Below, one piece after another: positions 11,101-20,026 of a DNA stretch of 64,000 nt (positions are counted from its first letter, which is position 1; each line of letters starts with the position of its first letter). Location of the stretch: assembly GCA_963752585.1 (NCBI GenBank), contig CAVVYV010000008.1, positions 682,001 to 746,000 of the forward strand. The letters are read 5' to 3'. Source of the stretch: CAVVYV01 sp963752585 (GTDB taxonomy: Bacteria > Actinomycetota > Thermoleophilia > Solirubrobacterales > 70-9). The notes beneath the pieces were generated by a model that searched no databases, was not told the DNA's origin, and worked only from the letters and a program-made list of their open reading frames with translations. A program made the position numbers and the translations under genes.

Positions 11101-11177
11101 GCCGCGGCCCGGAACCTCTCGAGCACCGCGCCCGTGCGGCCGGAGTTGGGGGGTCCCGCGATCAGCTTCAGCGGCAT
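8170..11177 (-). CDS. AddB-like nuclease subunit with inactive-looking P-loop (frameshifted)
   Basis: It begins at ATG 11177 with MPLKLIAGPPNSGRTG, a P-loop in which the usual Lys is Arg. A helicase-like but poorly conserved body follows (VCTFDRLFALVARA, FLYGFDDLTVEQLELI). The C-terminal RecB-like nuclease region is near 8650. A C-x3-C-x5-C cluster (CPDYCTYQPIC near 8250) resembles the Fe-S staple of AddB. It would pair with the AddA-like product downstream. Frameshifts occur near 11035, 10450, 10190, 9650, 9280, 8570 and elsewhere. No clear stop separates it from the AddA-like gene, so the junction is approximate and a fusion cannot be excluded. Confidence 0.65.
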
Positions 11178-11355
11178 CGGAGCCAGCATAGGCCGGGCCG
11201 CGGCGCGGCTCAAAGCCGTCCGGGTGCCTCGAAACGGCGTGGTTCCGTGCATAACGCGCGGAAACTTCCGGCCTGGTTTTGCCGTCGGGGGGCGGTTCTA
11301 TCTTTGCCGTGCGTCATCCCACTACGAGAGTCCCCGAAGGAGATCGAGAGCTGAC

Positions 11356-11811
11356 ATGTCACTTTGCTTCGTAGACCCCGCCGACGCGATCCGAGCGATC
11401 GCGGACTCGGTCGGCCGCGAGGCCCGCCGCCAGCTCCTCGGCGAGGCGGTCCGGGCCTGGGTCGACGAGATCCCCGACACCGAGCTGGAGACCCATTACG
11501 CGAAAGCGATCTCCGAGCTCGACGAGCACGACATCTCGATGCTGGCCGCCTGGCACGGCTCGATGGAGGTCGGGCACCCGGTGCCCAACCGCGACTTCCT
11601 GATGGGCGCCTTCGACTCGCTCGGCGAGCACCGCCGCGAGGCGCTGAAGCTCGCCGCGGGCTTCCGTGGCGAGGAGGCGTTCGAGGAGGGGATCAGCGAG
11701 GAGCGCGCGCTCGACCTGGTGCTCGAGTGGCTCTCCGGCCCGCGCCTGATGGAGCTCGCCCGCGAGGCGACCGAGCTCTACATCTGGGACCGCGCCGGCT
11801 CCGACAACTGA
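11356..11811 (+). CDS. conserved acidic helical protein of unknown function
   Basis: A 151-residue, Glu/Asp-rich soluble protein, predicted mostly helical, with no signal peptide and no motif I recognise. ATG 11356 is chosen because AAGGAGAT stands about 15 bases upstream and the frame upstream of it looks non-coding. It is divergent from the AddB-like gene across a 178-bp gap (11178-11355). That gap presumably holds both promoters, though I could not pick out a clear -35/-10 pair. Confidence 0.6.
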   Translation: MSLCFVDPADAIRAIADSVGREARRQLLGEAVRAWVDEIPDTELETHYAKAISELDEHDISMLAAWHGSMEVGHPVPNRDFLMGAFDSLGEHRREALKLAAGFRGEEAFEEGISEERALDLVLEWLSGPRLMELAREATELYIWDRAGSDN

Positions 11812-11854
11812 GGTTCCGCGGGCCGGAAACGCTTACGCGTAGGATCGCGGCAAC

Positions 11855-12253
11855 GTGAAGCTGCCGCCGCTGCTCGTCGAACAACCACGCTCCGTCCAGG
11901 TACTGCTGGCCGTCGTCCTCCCGGCGCTCTACGGGGCCTTGACCGGGTACCTCCTCGGCGTCTCGGAGGTCACCTACCTCGTCCTCTCGGTGCTCGGGGT
12001 TCTCGGCGGTATCGGCGCCGGCTTCGATCACGTCGGAGCGGCGACCGGCGCGAAGCGCGGGCTGATCGCCGGCTCGATCTTCGGCGGAGCGATCCTGATC
12101 GCGCATGAGGTCCACGGCGCGGAGGCGAAAGCCCATCTGCCCGAGCCGGCGATTCTGCTGGTTGTGATCACCACCGTCCTCGGGGTCGCATTCGCGGCGC
12201 TGGGCGGCTGGCTCCGGGAGCGGGCGACGCGACGGGAGGCAGCCGTCCCCTAG
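11855..12253 (+). CDS. small membrane protein, four predicted helices
   Basis: A 132-residue hydrophobic protein from GTG 11855, with about four membrane segments and a short Arg-rich tail (RERATRREAAVP). I do not recognise the family. Its last bases overlap the end of the convergent HAD hydrolase gene by four bases. It follows the acidic protein gene by 43 bp on the same strand and may be co-transcribed with it. Confidence 0.6.
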   Translation: MKLPPLLVEQPRSVQVLLAVVLPALYGALTGYLLGVSEVTYLVLSVLGVLGGIGAGFDHVGAATGAKRGLIAGSIFGGAILIAHEVHGAEAKAHLPEPAILLVVITTVLGVAFAALGGWLRERATRREAAVP

Positions 12254-12900
12254 GGGCCCAGCGCTTCGCGGAGCTCCGGGATCGCCTGGTCGTTGCTGCG
12301 GTAGTGGACGGCGGCCATCCCCAGCTTCTCCGCGGCCTCGCAGTTGACGTCGGCGTCGTCGACGAACAGGCATTGCTCGGCGGCGACGCCGCCCAGCCGC
12401 TCCAGGGTGAGCTCGTAGATCTCGGGCTCGGGCTTCCGCATTCCGACGAAGCCAGAATCCACCACCAGCTCGAAGATCTCGTCCACCGGCAGCATCGGGC
12501 GCCAGAGCGGCTCCCACTCGCGGACGTTGTTGGTCAGCATCGCCATCCGGTGGCCACCGGCCTTGAGCTCGCGCATCAGCTCGATCATCGGCTCGTTCGG
12601 GTGGAGCGCATCGAAGTAGATCTCCCGGAAGCGGTGCAACTCGGGGCGGTGGCCGAGCTCGGGCTCGAGCGCGTCGCCGAGCTTCGCCAGGAAGTCGACC
12701 TCGCTCACCTGCCCCTTCTCGAGCTCATACAGGGGATGCTTGCCCTCGTCCTCGGCGATCCGCGCCATCGCATTGCCGAGCTGCTCGAACGGGATCCCGG
12801 TCTCGTCCTGGACCGCGGCGAAGGACCGAACCAGCGGCGTGGTCAGGACCCCGCCGAAGTCCGAGATCACCGTGGTGATCCGCTGATCCGAGCTCGCCAC
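12250..12900 (-). CDS. HAD-family hydrolase
   Basis: A 216-residue HAD phosphatase-fold protein. Motif I reads ISDFGGVLTTPL, the form seen in epoxide-hydrolase N-domain-like and YihX-like HADs. Motif II is MLTNN, motif III has the Lys of RKPEPEIYE, and motif IV is FVDDADVN. The first motif Asp is present and should be the nucleophile. The substrate is probably a phosphorylated metabolite but cannot be assigned. Confidence 0.85.
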   Translation of the reverse strand: MASSDQRITTVISDFGGVLTTPLVRSFAAVQDETGIPFEQLGNAMARIAEDEGKHPLYELEKGQVSEVDFLAKLGDALEPELGHRPELHRFREIYFDALHPNEPMIELMRELKAGGHRMAMLTNNVREWEPLWRPMLPVDEIFELVVDSGFVGMRKPEPEIYELTLERLGGVAAEQCLFVDDADVNCEAAEKLGMAAVHYRSNDQAIPELREALGP

Positions 12901-12901
12901 G

Positions 12902-13654
12902 TCAACCCCGCCAGATCAGATAGCCGCCGAGCCCCTTGATGCCCTCGGTCGAGCAGCTGAGCAGCGTGGCGGTCACGCCCTTCTCGGCGGGCGCGGTGCC
13001 GCCCAGCCTGGTCCCGGCGGAGCGCAGCGCCGCCGCCCTGACGCTCTGGTCCTCTCCCGCCGGCCACAGCTCCAGGCCGATCCTCGTGGGACCGCCGTCG
13101 TCCCGGTACTGAGTCGAGAGCAGCGCCTCGTCGAAGGGGCTGAGGCCCCCCTCGCGATCGAACAGCCAGGCGGCGGTCTCCTCCTCGCCGTGGCTCTCGG
13201 CTCCCTCCGCGCCGCGCGAGCAGAGCAGAAGGAGCGAGCCCTCGGCCGCCTCGATCGCGAGGTGGCGGAAGCGCGCGGCTCCCGCGAGCGGATCGGCGGC
13301 CCAGCGGCTCAGGTGCCCCGGGCACTGGAAGGTCCTGCCCCAGCCCTTCGCGCGGACGGTCACCGTGCAGATCGCCGCCTCGAGGGCGCCGCCGGGGGGC
13401 TCCGCCCCATCGGGCGATCGCGGCTCGGCCAAGCCAACGGTCGGGGCCAGCACCGCCTCCACCTCGGCGCTCTCGGTGCGCATCTCGAGCCGCATCCCGT
13501 CGTCCTCGGGGGAGAAGCCGACCTCCGCCTCCTGAACCTCGTTGTTGCTCAGCAGCAGGCCGCCGCTGCCGCCCAGCTCCCAGGCGAGGCCGCCAAGGCC
13601 CGCGGCGAGGTCGGAGAAGCCGCCGACGATCGCCGCCGGTCCGTCGTCGCTCAT
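12902..13654 (-). CDS. uncharacterised protein, downstream partner of FxsA
   Basis: A 250-residue protein from ATG 13654, with no signal peptide or membrane segment and a mixed beta-rich composition. I recognise no motif. The frame stays open far upstream, but ATG 13654 is favoured because it overlaps the fxsA stop (four bases, ATGA). Tight coupling with fxsA suggests joint expression. The next gene, the HAD hydrolase, begins directly after its stop. Confidence 0.65.
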   Translation of the reverse strand: MSDDGPAAIVGGFSDLAAGLGGLAWELGGSGGLLLSNNEVQEAEVGFSPEDDGMRLEMRTESAEVEAVLAPTVGLAEPRSPDGAEPPGGALEAAICTVTVRAKGWGRTFQCPGHLSRWAADPLAGAARFRHLAIEAAEGSLLLLCSRGAEGAESHGEEETAAWLFDREGGLSPFDEALLSTQYRDDGGPTRIGLELWPAGEDQSVRAAALRSAGTRLGGTAPAEKGVTATLLSCSTEGIKGLGGYLIWRG

Positions 13655-14178
13655 CCCTCGATCGGCTTGTCCGGACCCGGCGGCAGCTCGTCCTCGTCGC
13701 GGACCTCGTGGCCGCTGCCCTCGATGTCGTCGGGTCGCGCGCCGGCCGGTGCCGGCCGTTGGCGTGCTCCCTGCCGCCGCACATGTCCGTATCCCCAGGT
13801 CGCCGCCCGCGGGCCCATCGAGAGGCGGCCCTTGACGATCCGGGCCATCAGCGCCCGCACCACCGCCCGCGTCGGCGGGATCAGGAGGCAGAGGCCGACG
13901 ATGTCGGTGATGAAGCCGGGGGTGAGCAACAGCGCGCCGCCGAAGATGATCAGGACGCCGTCGAGGACCTCCTTGTGGGGGAGCCGGTTCTCGGTCAGCG
14001 CCCGGTTGAAGCGGATCCAGGCGGCCCGTCCCTGCTGGCGGAGGAGGAAGGCGCCGAGGAACCCGTCGAGGATCAGGAGCGCAATCGTCGGCCCGGCGCC
14101 GATTGCGCCGCCGACCTGGATGATCACGTAGATCTCCACGATCGGCACCAGGATGAATAGGAGAACCAGCAGGAACAC
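13651..14178 (-). CDS. fxsA: FxsA family membrane protein
   Basis: A 175-residue protein with three to four hydrophobic helices at the N-terminus. The characteristic FxsA core is present (PIVEIYVIIQVG, GALLLTPGFITDIVGL). The C-terminal tail is long, hydrophilic and charged. FxsA was named for suppressing F exclusion of phage T7 in E. coli when overproduced; its normal role is unclear. It overlaps the next gene by four bases. Confidence 0.85.
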   Translation of the reverse strand: MFLLVLLFILVPIVEIYVIIQVGGAIGAGPTIALLILDGFLGAFLLRQQGRAAWIRFNRALTENRLPHKEVLDGVLIIFGGALLLTPGFITDIVGLCLLIPPTRAVVRALMARIVKGRLSMGPRAATWGYGHVRRQGARQRPAPAGARPDDIEGSGHEVRDEDELPPGPDKPIEG

Positions 14179-14231
14179 GGCCCGGAAGGCTACTCGGGTG
14201 GCTCACCCGCCCACCTCCGTATCCTTTAGGC

Positions 14232-14468
14232 ATGACCCGTGAGCAGGCAGAGGCGGAGCGGAAGCGGATGGCCGAGGAGAATCCCGAGGCGACCTGGCTG
14301 GTGGCCGAGCAGGAGCCCGGCCAGTGGGCCGTGGTCAAGGTGGGCCTGAAGCCCTCCGACTCCGGCAGTCGTCGAGAGCACCGAGGAGCGGCCCAAGTCC
14401 GGCGAATGCCGGACGATCCCCGGACCGCCCAGAGCAGAACGTCGGCCCTTGAGCTCGGCGGATCTTGA
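14232..14468 (+). CDS. small conserved protein upstream of sufT-like gene
   Basis: A 78-residue protein starting MTREQAEAERKRMAEENP with the segment EQEPGQWAVVKVGL. This is the pattern of short actinobacterial proteins with a helix and a small beta-hairpin. No function is known to me. It ends one base before the start of the Fe-S assembly factor gene, so the two are likely one transcript. The C-terminal 35 residues are Arg/Ser-rich and could be out of the true frame. Confidence 0.55.
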   Translation: MTREQAEAERKRMAEENPEATWLVAEQEPGQWAVVKVGLKPSDSGSRREHRGAAQVRRMPDDPRTAQSRTSALELGGS

Positions 14469-14469
14469 G

Positions 14470-14778
14470 ATGGCAACCGAGACCACAACCGAAGAGGACA
14501 TCTACGAGGCGCTCGAAGAGGTGATCGACCCCGAGCTCGGGCTCGACTTCGTCTCCCTCGGGCTCGTCTACGACGTCGAGATCGAGAGCGACGAGGCCCA
14601 CATCACCTTCACCCTGACCACCCCCGCCTGCCCGATCGGGCCGCAGGTCTCCGAGCAGATGCGGGAGTTCGTCGGCGACCTCCAGGGGATCAGCAAGGTC
14701 CACCCGAAGATGGTCTTCGACCCGCCCTGGTCCCCGGAGATGATGTCCGAGGACGCCAAGTTCGCGCTCGGGTACTGA
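14470..14778 (+). CDS. sufT: metal-sulfur cluster assembly factor (MIP18/SufT/PaaD-like)
   Basis: A 102-residue DUF59/MIP18-type protein. The family core is visible: EEVIDPELGLDFVSLGLVY and TLTTPACPIGPQV with the conserved Cys, then FDPPWSPEMMSEDAK. SufT-like proteins help Fe-S cluster maturation and are often the last gene of actinobacterial suf operons. Here it stands about 19 kb from the suf locus at 33.4-41.2 kb. ATG 14470 is preferred over the in-frame TTG 14449. Confidence 0.85.
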   Translation: MATETTTEEDIYEALEEVIDPELGLDFVSLGLVYDVEIESDEAHITFTLTTPACPIGPQVSEQMREFVGDLQGISKVHPKMVFDPPWSPEMMSEDAKFALGY

Positions 14779-14785
14779 GCTCGCC

Positions 14786-15658
14786 CTAGGGAAGCTTCGC
14801 CTCGGCCTCCAGCGGGGGAGGGGTCAGCGCCGCGGCGCTGATCACCAGGGCGAAGGCGAGGATCCGAACCACCACCCCGAGGGTCTCGTCGGGCATCGGA
14901 TCGGAGAAGACGATCGGGCCGGCGGCGATCGTCAGCGTGTTCGCGGCGACGCTGGTGACCGCGATCACCGGAACCGCCGGGCCGAGCTGGAGGCTGCGGG
15001 CCGAGACCAGCAGCCCGGCGAACGAGGCGATCGCGATCACCGCCGCCAGCGGGTCGAAGACGATCGCCGTCCAGCTCGCCTCGCCGAGATCGCCGCTGAG
15101 CGCCTTGATCGAGGTGTCGGAGGCGGCCCAGAGCAGTCCCGCCGAGGCGCCGAAGAGGACGCCCGCGCGCGGCCCCGACCGGCCCCCGATCGCGACCGCG
15201 ATCCCGAGCGCGGCGACGATCGCGACGAAGATCGCCAGAGTCGAGGACTCGTAGTCGGAGTGGGCGCTGTCGGCGCTCCCTTCGAGGGTGGCGGCGAGGA
15301 AGGCGAGGCCGAGGGCGGCCAGGGTCACTCCGATCCACTCGCGGCGGGTCACCTGGTGGGCGAAGAAGCGGTCGGCGATCGCGGTCAGCAGCACGAGGCC
15401 GCCGGCGATCGTCGCCTGGACCAGCGAGATCGGCGCCAGCGCCAGCGCTCCCACGTGGAGGCCCCAACCCGCCATCGCGACGACGATCCCGAGCGTGTAC
15501 CAGCGGGACCGGAACAGCATCAGCGAGCTCCACACCGGCCGGCGCCACTCGACGCTGGGCCGCTCGATCGCCCCGCGATGCTTGTAGAGGAAGCCGACGA
15601 TCGAGGCCAGGGCGGTGGCCACGGCCAGCAGCAGTCCGATCGCGACGCTCGCCGACAA
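14786..15658 (-). CDS. DMT/EamA-like membrane transporter
   Basis: A 290-residue protein with about nine to ten hydrophobic helices in the two-repeat arrangement of the drug/metabolite transporter superfamily. The end of the first repeat (ALAPISLVQATIAGGLVLLTAIADRFF) resembles EamA and NIPA-type proteins. The substrate is unknown. It converges with the sufT-like gene, leaving seven bases between stops. Confidence 0.75.
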   Translation of the reverse strand: MSASVAIGLLLAVATALASIVGFLYKHRGAIERPSVEWRRPVWSSLMLFRSRWYTLGIVVAMAGWGLHVGALALAPISLVQATIAGGLVLLTAIADRFFAHQVTRREWIGVTLAALGLAFLAATLEGSADSAHSDYESSTLAIFVAIVAALGIAVAIGGRSGPRAGVLFGASAGLLWAASDTSIKALSGDLGEASWTAIVFDPLAAVIAIASFAGLLVSARSLQLGPAVPVIAVTSVAANTLTIAAGPIVFSDPMPDETLGVVVRILAFALVISAAALTPPPLEAEAKLP

Positions 15659-15771
15659 GGACGGCCGAGGCTACAGCCAGGCGGGCGATGCCCAAGACAT
15701 GTCTATTTCCCGGCGCCGCCGCTCCGCGGCGTGCCTAAGGTTGTTTTGATGGGCGGAATGAGCAGGTCGAT

Positions 15772-17512
15772 ATGAGCGGCGCCCGGGGGAGATTGCCCAT
15801 GATCGGCGGGCTCGCGATCGCGCTTGCCGCTGCGACCGCGTCGCCCGCGCTCGCCGCGACCCCCGAGCAGCCGGAGACCGGTCAGGCGATCGTCACGGTC
15901 TCCACACCGGAGCTGCCGAGCGGGCGGAGCGCCGGCGCGCTGGAGCGCTGGCAGCGTCTCCGCGATCGCTCGAGCGGGCTCCTGGAGGGGGTGGCCGCGC
16001 GAAACGACCTCGCGGTGAGCACCTTGGTCCCGGAGATCGGGATGCTCAGCGTCGAGTTGGGCTCGGGCGGCCTCGCCGCGCTCCGCGCGGAGCTTGCGGA
16101 CGAGCCGCGGGTGCGGTCGGTGCGTCCCGACCCGTCGTTCGAGCTTCGCTACCTGCCCAACGACTTCGCCTTCACCCACCTCGACGGCAATGCTCCCGGC
16201 GGCGACTTCGGCCAATGGAACCTGTTTCGCTCGGGTGGTCCGCGGGCCTGGGACTTCTCGAAGGGGGCCGGGGCGGAGGTGGCGGTGATCGACACCGGCG
16301 CCGACGGCTCGCACCCGGATCTCTCGGGTCGGATCGTCGCGACCGCCGACCACGACCCGACTCCGCTCGCGCCGGGTCCGACCGTTGACACCTTCGGCCA
16401 CGGAACCCACACCGCCGGACTCGCCTGCGCGGACTCCGACAACGGGTTCGGGATCGCCTCGCTCGGCTTCGACTGCAGCCTCTTCATCGCGAAGCTCGGC
16501 AGCCAGCCACCGTTCACGGCCTGCTCGGATGTATCCGGCGCGATCACGGACGCCGGGAATCGGTTCAGCGACGTGATCAGCATGAGCCTGGGGGGCTGCG
16601 ACACGTCGCTGAACGGGGCCCTCAACTACGCGCTCTCGCGCGGTGCGGTGCTGGTCGCGGCCGGCGACAACGACCCAACATCCAGACCCCAATTTCAACT
16701 TCCCGGCCCAATGGGTGCAGCCCGACGGGACTGGACCGGAGATCGGCTTCAACCGAGGCCTGGTCGTCACCTCGGCTAAGTACGACGGCACCCGCAGTGC
16801 CTTTGCCCAGAGCACGACCGGCGTCTCGGTCGCGGCCTTCGGATCCGCCTCGGACGCCGAAAGCGGCGGCCAGCAGGGCATCCTCTCGACCTTCCCACCG
16901 CCGACGGTGGACCTCGATTCCGTCGGCGGCCGCACCACCGTCAACGGCGACAACCGCTTCTCCTATCTGTCCGGGACGAGCATGGCGACCCCGCAGGTGG
17001 CCGGGTTGGCGGCCCTGATCCGCGCGGCGAAGCCAAATCTGGGGGCGGCGAAGGTGGCGCGCCTGATCAAGGAGACGGCAAGCGGCTGCGGGACCTACGG
17101 GAGCGGGATCGGCTGGGGGGTGATCCGGGCTGACCACGCGGTCGCCGCGGCCCTCGGCAAGGAGCTCAATCCGCCCAGCTCCAACGTCCGCAGCGCCAAG
17201 CTCGCTCGCCGGGCTGGCGCGGCCGGTCTCGCCTCGGCCTCGCGCGCCCGGGGGAGGGTGGTCAACCTCCGCTTGAAGCGAAAGGACGCCGGCGCCTGCG
17301 CCAAGGACCTTCCCGTCGCCGGCGTGAAGACCGTGGCGGTCTTCGCCTCGGCAAACGAGGGCGTCTATCACCGGATCGCGAAGACGACGAAGAAGAAGGT
17401 GCGCTTCCGGGCGAAGCCCGGCCGCCGCTACCGGTTCTACTCGATCGCGATCGACAACGACGGCAACCGCGAGGCCCCTCCGCCGACTGCGGACGCCAAG
17501 CTCAAGCGCTAA
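15772..17512 (+). CDS. secreted subtilisin-like serine protease (S8), one frameshift
   Basis: A signal peptide is present (basic start, then GGLAIALAAATASPALA). An I9-like propeptide of about 100 residues follows, then the S8 domain. The catalytic triad is visible: Asp in AVIDTGADGSHPDLSG, His in FGHGTHTAGLAC and Ser in SGTSMATPQVAGLAAL. The C-terminus is basic and Lys/Arg-rich. The reading frame moves by one base near 16670, between the Asn-containing strand and NFNFPAQWV. The flanking segments fit the same S8 domain, so a sequencing error is more likely than a broken gene. It should act outside the cell. Confidence 0.88.
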
Positions 17513-18965
17513 TCAGCTGGGGAGGTCGGCGGGCGCAGCGATATCGGCCTCGGAGCGCGCCTCGACCGCGCGGGCCGCCTCGAGCAGCTCGGCGAGCGAC
17601 TGGGAGAGGCCGTCGGCGATCAGGACGACGTCCTCCATCGAGTCGTAGTCGGCGAGGAGGCCGAAGTCGATGCGGCCGTTGTAGCTCATGATCGCGATCG
17701 CGAGGGCGTGGTTCTCGGGCAGGAAGGCGACCGGGAAGGCGTCCTCGAGCTCGCGGCCGAGGACGTAGAGGGGGATCTGGGGGCCCGGCACGTTGGTGAC
17801 GATCAGGTTGAAGAGCCGGGTCGAGAAGTTGATCCGCGAGGCCTGCGCGAGCAGGGTGGGCGGGGCGAAGTCGTTGAAGCGCGAGATCACCTCGGCGCCG
17901 AGCGCCTGCTTCGACTCCTTCACCCCGTCCATCGCCGCGCGCACCACCCGCAGCCGCTTCACCGGGTCCGCGACGTAGACGGGGAGAGGACCGCGCATCG
18001 CGGCGATCCGGTTGCCGAGCTCGCCGCGGTCGTCCTCGGTCCTGATCGAGACGGGCACCAGCGCCCGCAGCTCCAGGCCCTCGGTGGCGATCCCGCGGCG
18101 GTCGAGCCAGCGCCGCAGCGCGCCGCTGACCACCGCGAGGACGACGTCGTTGACGGTGCCCCCGAACGCGTCCTTGATCCGCTTGAAGTCCTCGAGCTGG
18201 CAGCGCTCCCACATGAAGCGCCGGTGAGAGCCGATCTCGACGTTGAGCGGGACGTCCGGGGCCGGGTTGGTGAAGTTCCAGGCGACCTCGCCGAGCGCCT
18301 CCGCTGCGTCGGTGACCTTGCGGGCGGCTCTCACCGGGTCAGCGGCGGCGCGCAGTGCTCGGCGGGCCATCTCGAAGGGCACCTCGGCGAGCTCCGCCGC
18401 CCCGCGGGCGGCGAGCTCAGGCGGAGGAGGGCGAGGGCTGCGCCACCCACTCCTCATCCGGCTCGATCTGCTCGGGAACCGGCTTCAGGTCGAAGAGGAC
18501 CGTTCCGATGTCCACCCCGGCGACGCCATCGACGAGGGCGTGGTGGGTCTTGCTGACGATCGCGAAGCGGTTGCCCTCGAGGCCCTGGACCAGCCACAGC
18601 TCCCAGAGCGGCTTCGAGCGATCGAGCGCCTGCGAGAACAGGCGCCCGGCGATGTTTCGTAGCTGCTCCTCGGAGCCGGGGGCGGGAAGCGCCGAATGGC
18701 GCACGTGGTAGGTGGGGTTGAAGGTGGGGTCGTCGATCCAGAACGGCCTCCCGGCCTGTACCGGAGGCACCGCGAGCTTCTGGCGGTAGCGTGGCACCAG
18801 GTGCAGCCGGCTCTCGACGTGCTCGAGGAAGTCCTCGTAGCGCGGGGGCGGGCCCTCGAAGATCAGCACCGCGCCCACGTGCATGTGCGCGTTCGAGCTC
18901 TCGTTGCTCAGAAACGAGGCGTCGATCGAGGTGAGCCTGTCGAGGTGTCCCTGTGTCACCCACAC
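17513..18965 (-). CDS. wax ester synthase/diacylglycerol acyltransferase (WS/DGAT), one frameshift
   Basis: The N-terminal half (from GTG 18965 or 18959) contains the catalytic HHALVDGVAG, the HHxxxDG motif of bifunctional WS/DGAT enzymes. The C-terminal half carries the family segments NDVVLAVVSGALRRWL and NVPGPQIPLYVLG. The halves are in different frames joined near 18420. The enzyme esterifies long-chain acyl-CoA to fatty alcohols or diacylglycerol at the membrane, giving storage lipid. About 480 residues in total, normal for the family. Its promoter region is shared with the divergent ispH. Confidence 0.88.
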
Positions 18966-19033
18966 CAGCCTAGCTTGCGGGATTGGGGCCTAGCAAGGGG
19001 CGATGCGGCCTCCCGGTCGCCTCCGGGTACCCT

Positions 19034-20026
19034 GTGGGCTGGACGTGTCGCCTCCCTCCGCTGGACAAGCCCGCGGGGCCCAGCCGGGTCCTGCTCGCGG
19101 CGCCGCGCGGCTATTGCGCGGGCGTCGACCGGGCCGTGGAGACGGTCGAGCACGCGCTCGACCTCCACGGCGAGCCGGTCTACGTGCGGAAGGAGATCGT
19201 CCACAACAAGCACGTCGTCGAGCAGCTCGAGAAGCGCGGCGCGATCTTCGTCGAGGAGACGACCGAGATCCCCGAGGGGGAGATGGTGGTCTTCTCGGCC
19301 CACGGGGTGGCCCCGAGCGTCCACGAGAGCGCCGCGAAGCGCCAGCTGCGGACGATCGACGCCACCTGCCCGCTGGTGACCAAGGTCCACGTCGAGGCCC
19401 GCCGGTTCGCCGAGCAGGGCTACACGATCTTCCTGATCGGGCACGAGGGCCACGAGGAGGTCGAGGGGACGATGGGTGAGGCGCCCGCGAACGTCGTCCT
19501 CGTCCAGACCGAGGAGGAGGTCGAGACGCTGGAGCCCGAGGACCCCGAGCGGACCGCCTTCATCACCCAGACGACCCTCTCGGTCGACGAGACCACCGTG
19601 ATCATCGACGCGCTCAAGCGTAAGTTCCCGAAGATCACCGGCCCGAAGACCGACGACATCTGTTACGCGACCACGAACCGGCAGATGGCGGTCAAGGACC
19701 TGGCCCGCAAGTGCGAGCTGGTCCTCGTGATCGGCTCGACCAACTCATCCAACTCGAATCGACTGGTCGAGGTCGCCCGCGAGCACGGCGCAAGCTCCTA
19801 CCTGATCGACAACCACCTCCAGGTGGACGAGACCTGGCTCGACGGGGTGGAGACGGTCGGGATCACCTCCGGGGCCAGCGCCCCCGAGGAGCTGGTCGAG
19901 CGCCTGGTCAATTACTTCCGCGACCGGGGCGCCTCGGACATCTCCGAGCTGAGGACGGTCGACGAGGACGTCCGGTTCATGCTCCCCTCCAAGATCCGCG
20001 AGGGCCTGGCCGCCGCCTCGGGCTGA
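19034..20026 (+). CDS. ispH: 4-hydroxy-3-methylbut-2-enyl diphosphate reductase
   Basis: IspH catalyses the last step of the MEP isoprenoid pathway, making IPP and DMAPP through a 4Fe-4S cluster. The three cluster cysteines are visible: APRGYCAGVDRAV, DATCPLVTKVH and DDICYATTNRQ. The substrate-binding phrases HEGHEEVEGT and SNSNRLVEVA are intact. The frame is open from TTG 18983, but GTG 19034 gives a length (330 residues) closer to the family. The 3' end overlaps the end of the convergent FTR1 permease gene by 115 bases. Confidence 0.93.
   Translation: MGWTCRLPPLDKPAGPSRVLLAAPRGYCAGVDRAVETVEHALDLHGEPVYVRKEIVHNKHVVEQLEKRGAIFVEETTEIPEGEMVVFSAHGVAPSVHESAAKRQLRTIDATCPLVTKVHVEARRFAEQGYTIFLIGHEGHEEVEGTMGEAPANVVLVQTEEEVETLEPEDPERTAFITQTTLSVDETTVIIDALKRKFPKITGPKTDDICYATTNRQMAVKDLARKCELVLVIGSTNSSNSNRLVEVAREHGASSYLIDNHLQVDETWLDGVETVGITSGASAPEELVERLVNYFRDRGASDISELRTVDEDVRFMLPSKIREGLAAASG

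Noticed and set aside
4590..11177. Two pseudogenes of a decayed recombination system
   Set aside because: All catalytic motifs are intact in some frame and similar slips occur in essential genes nearby, so error is likelier than decay.
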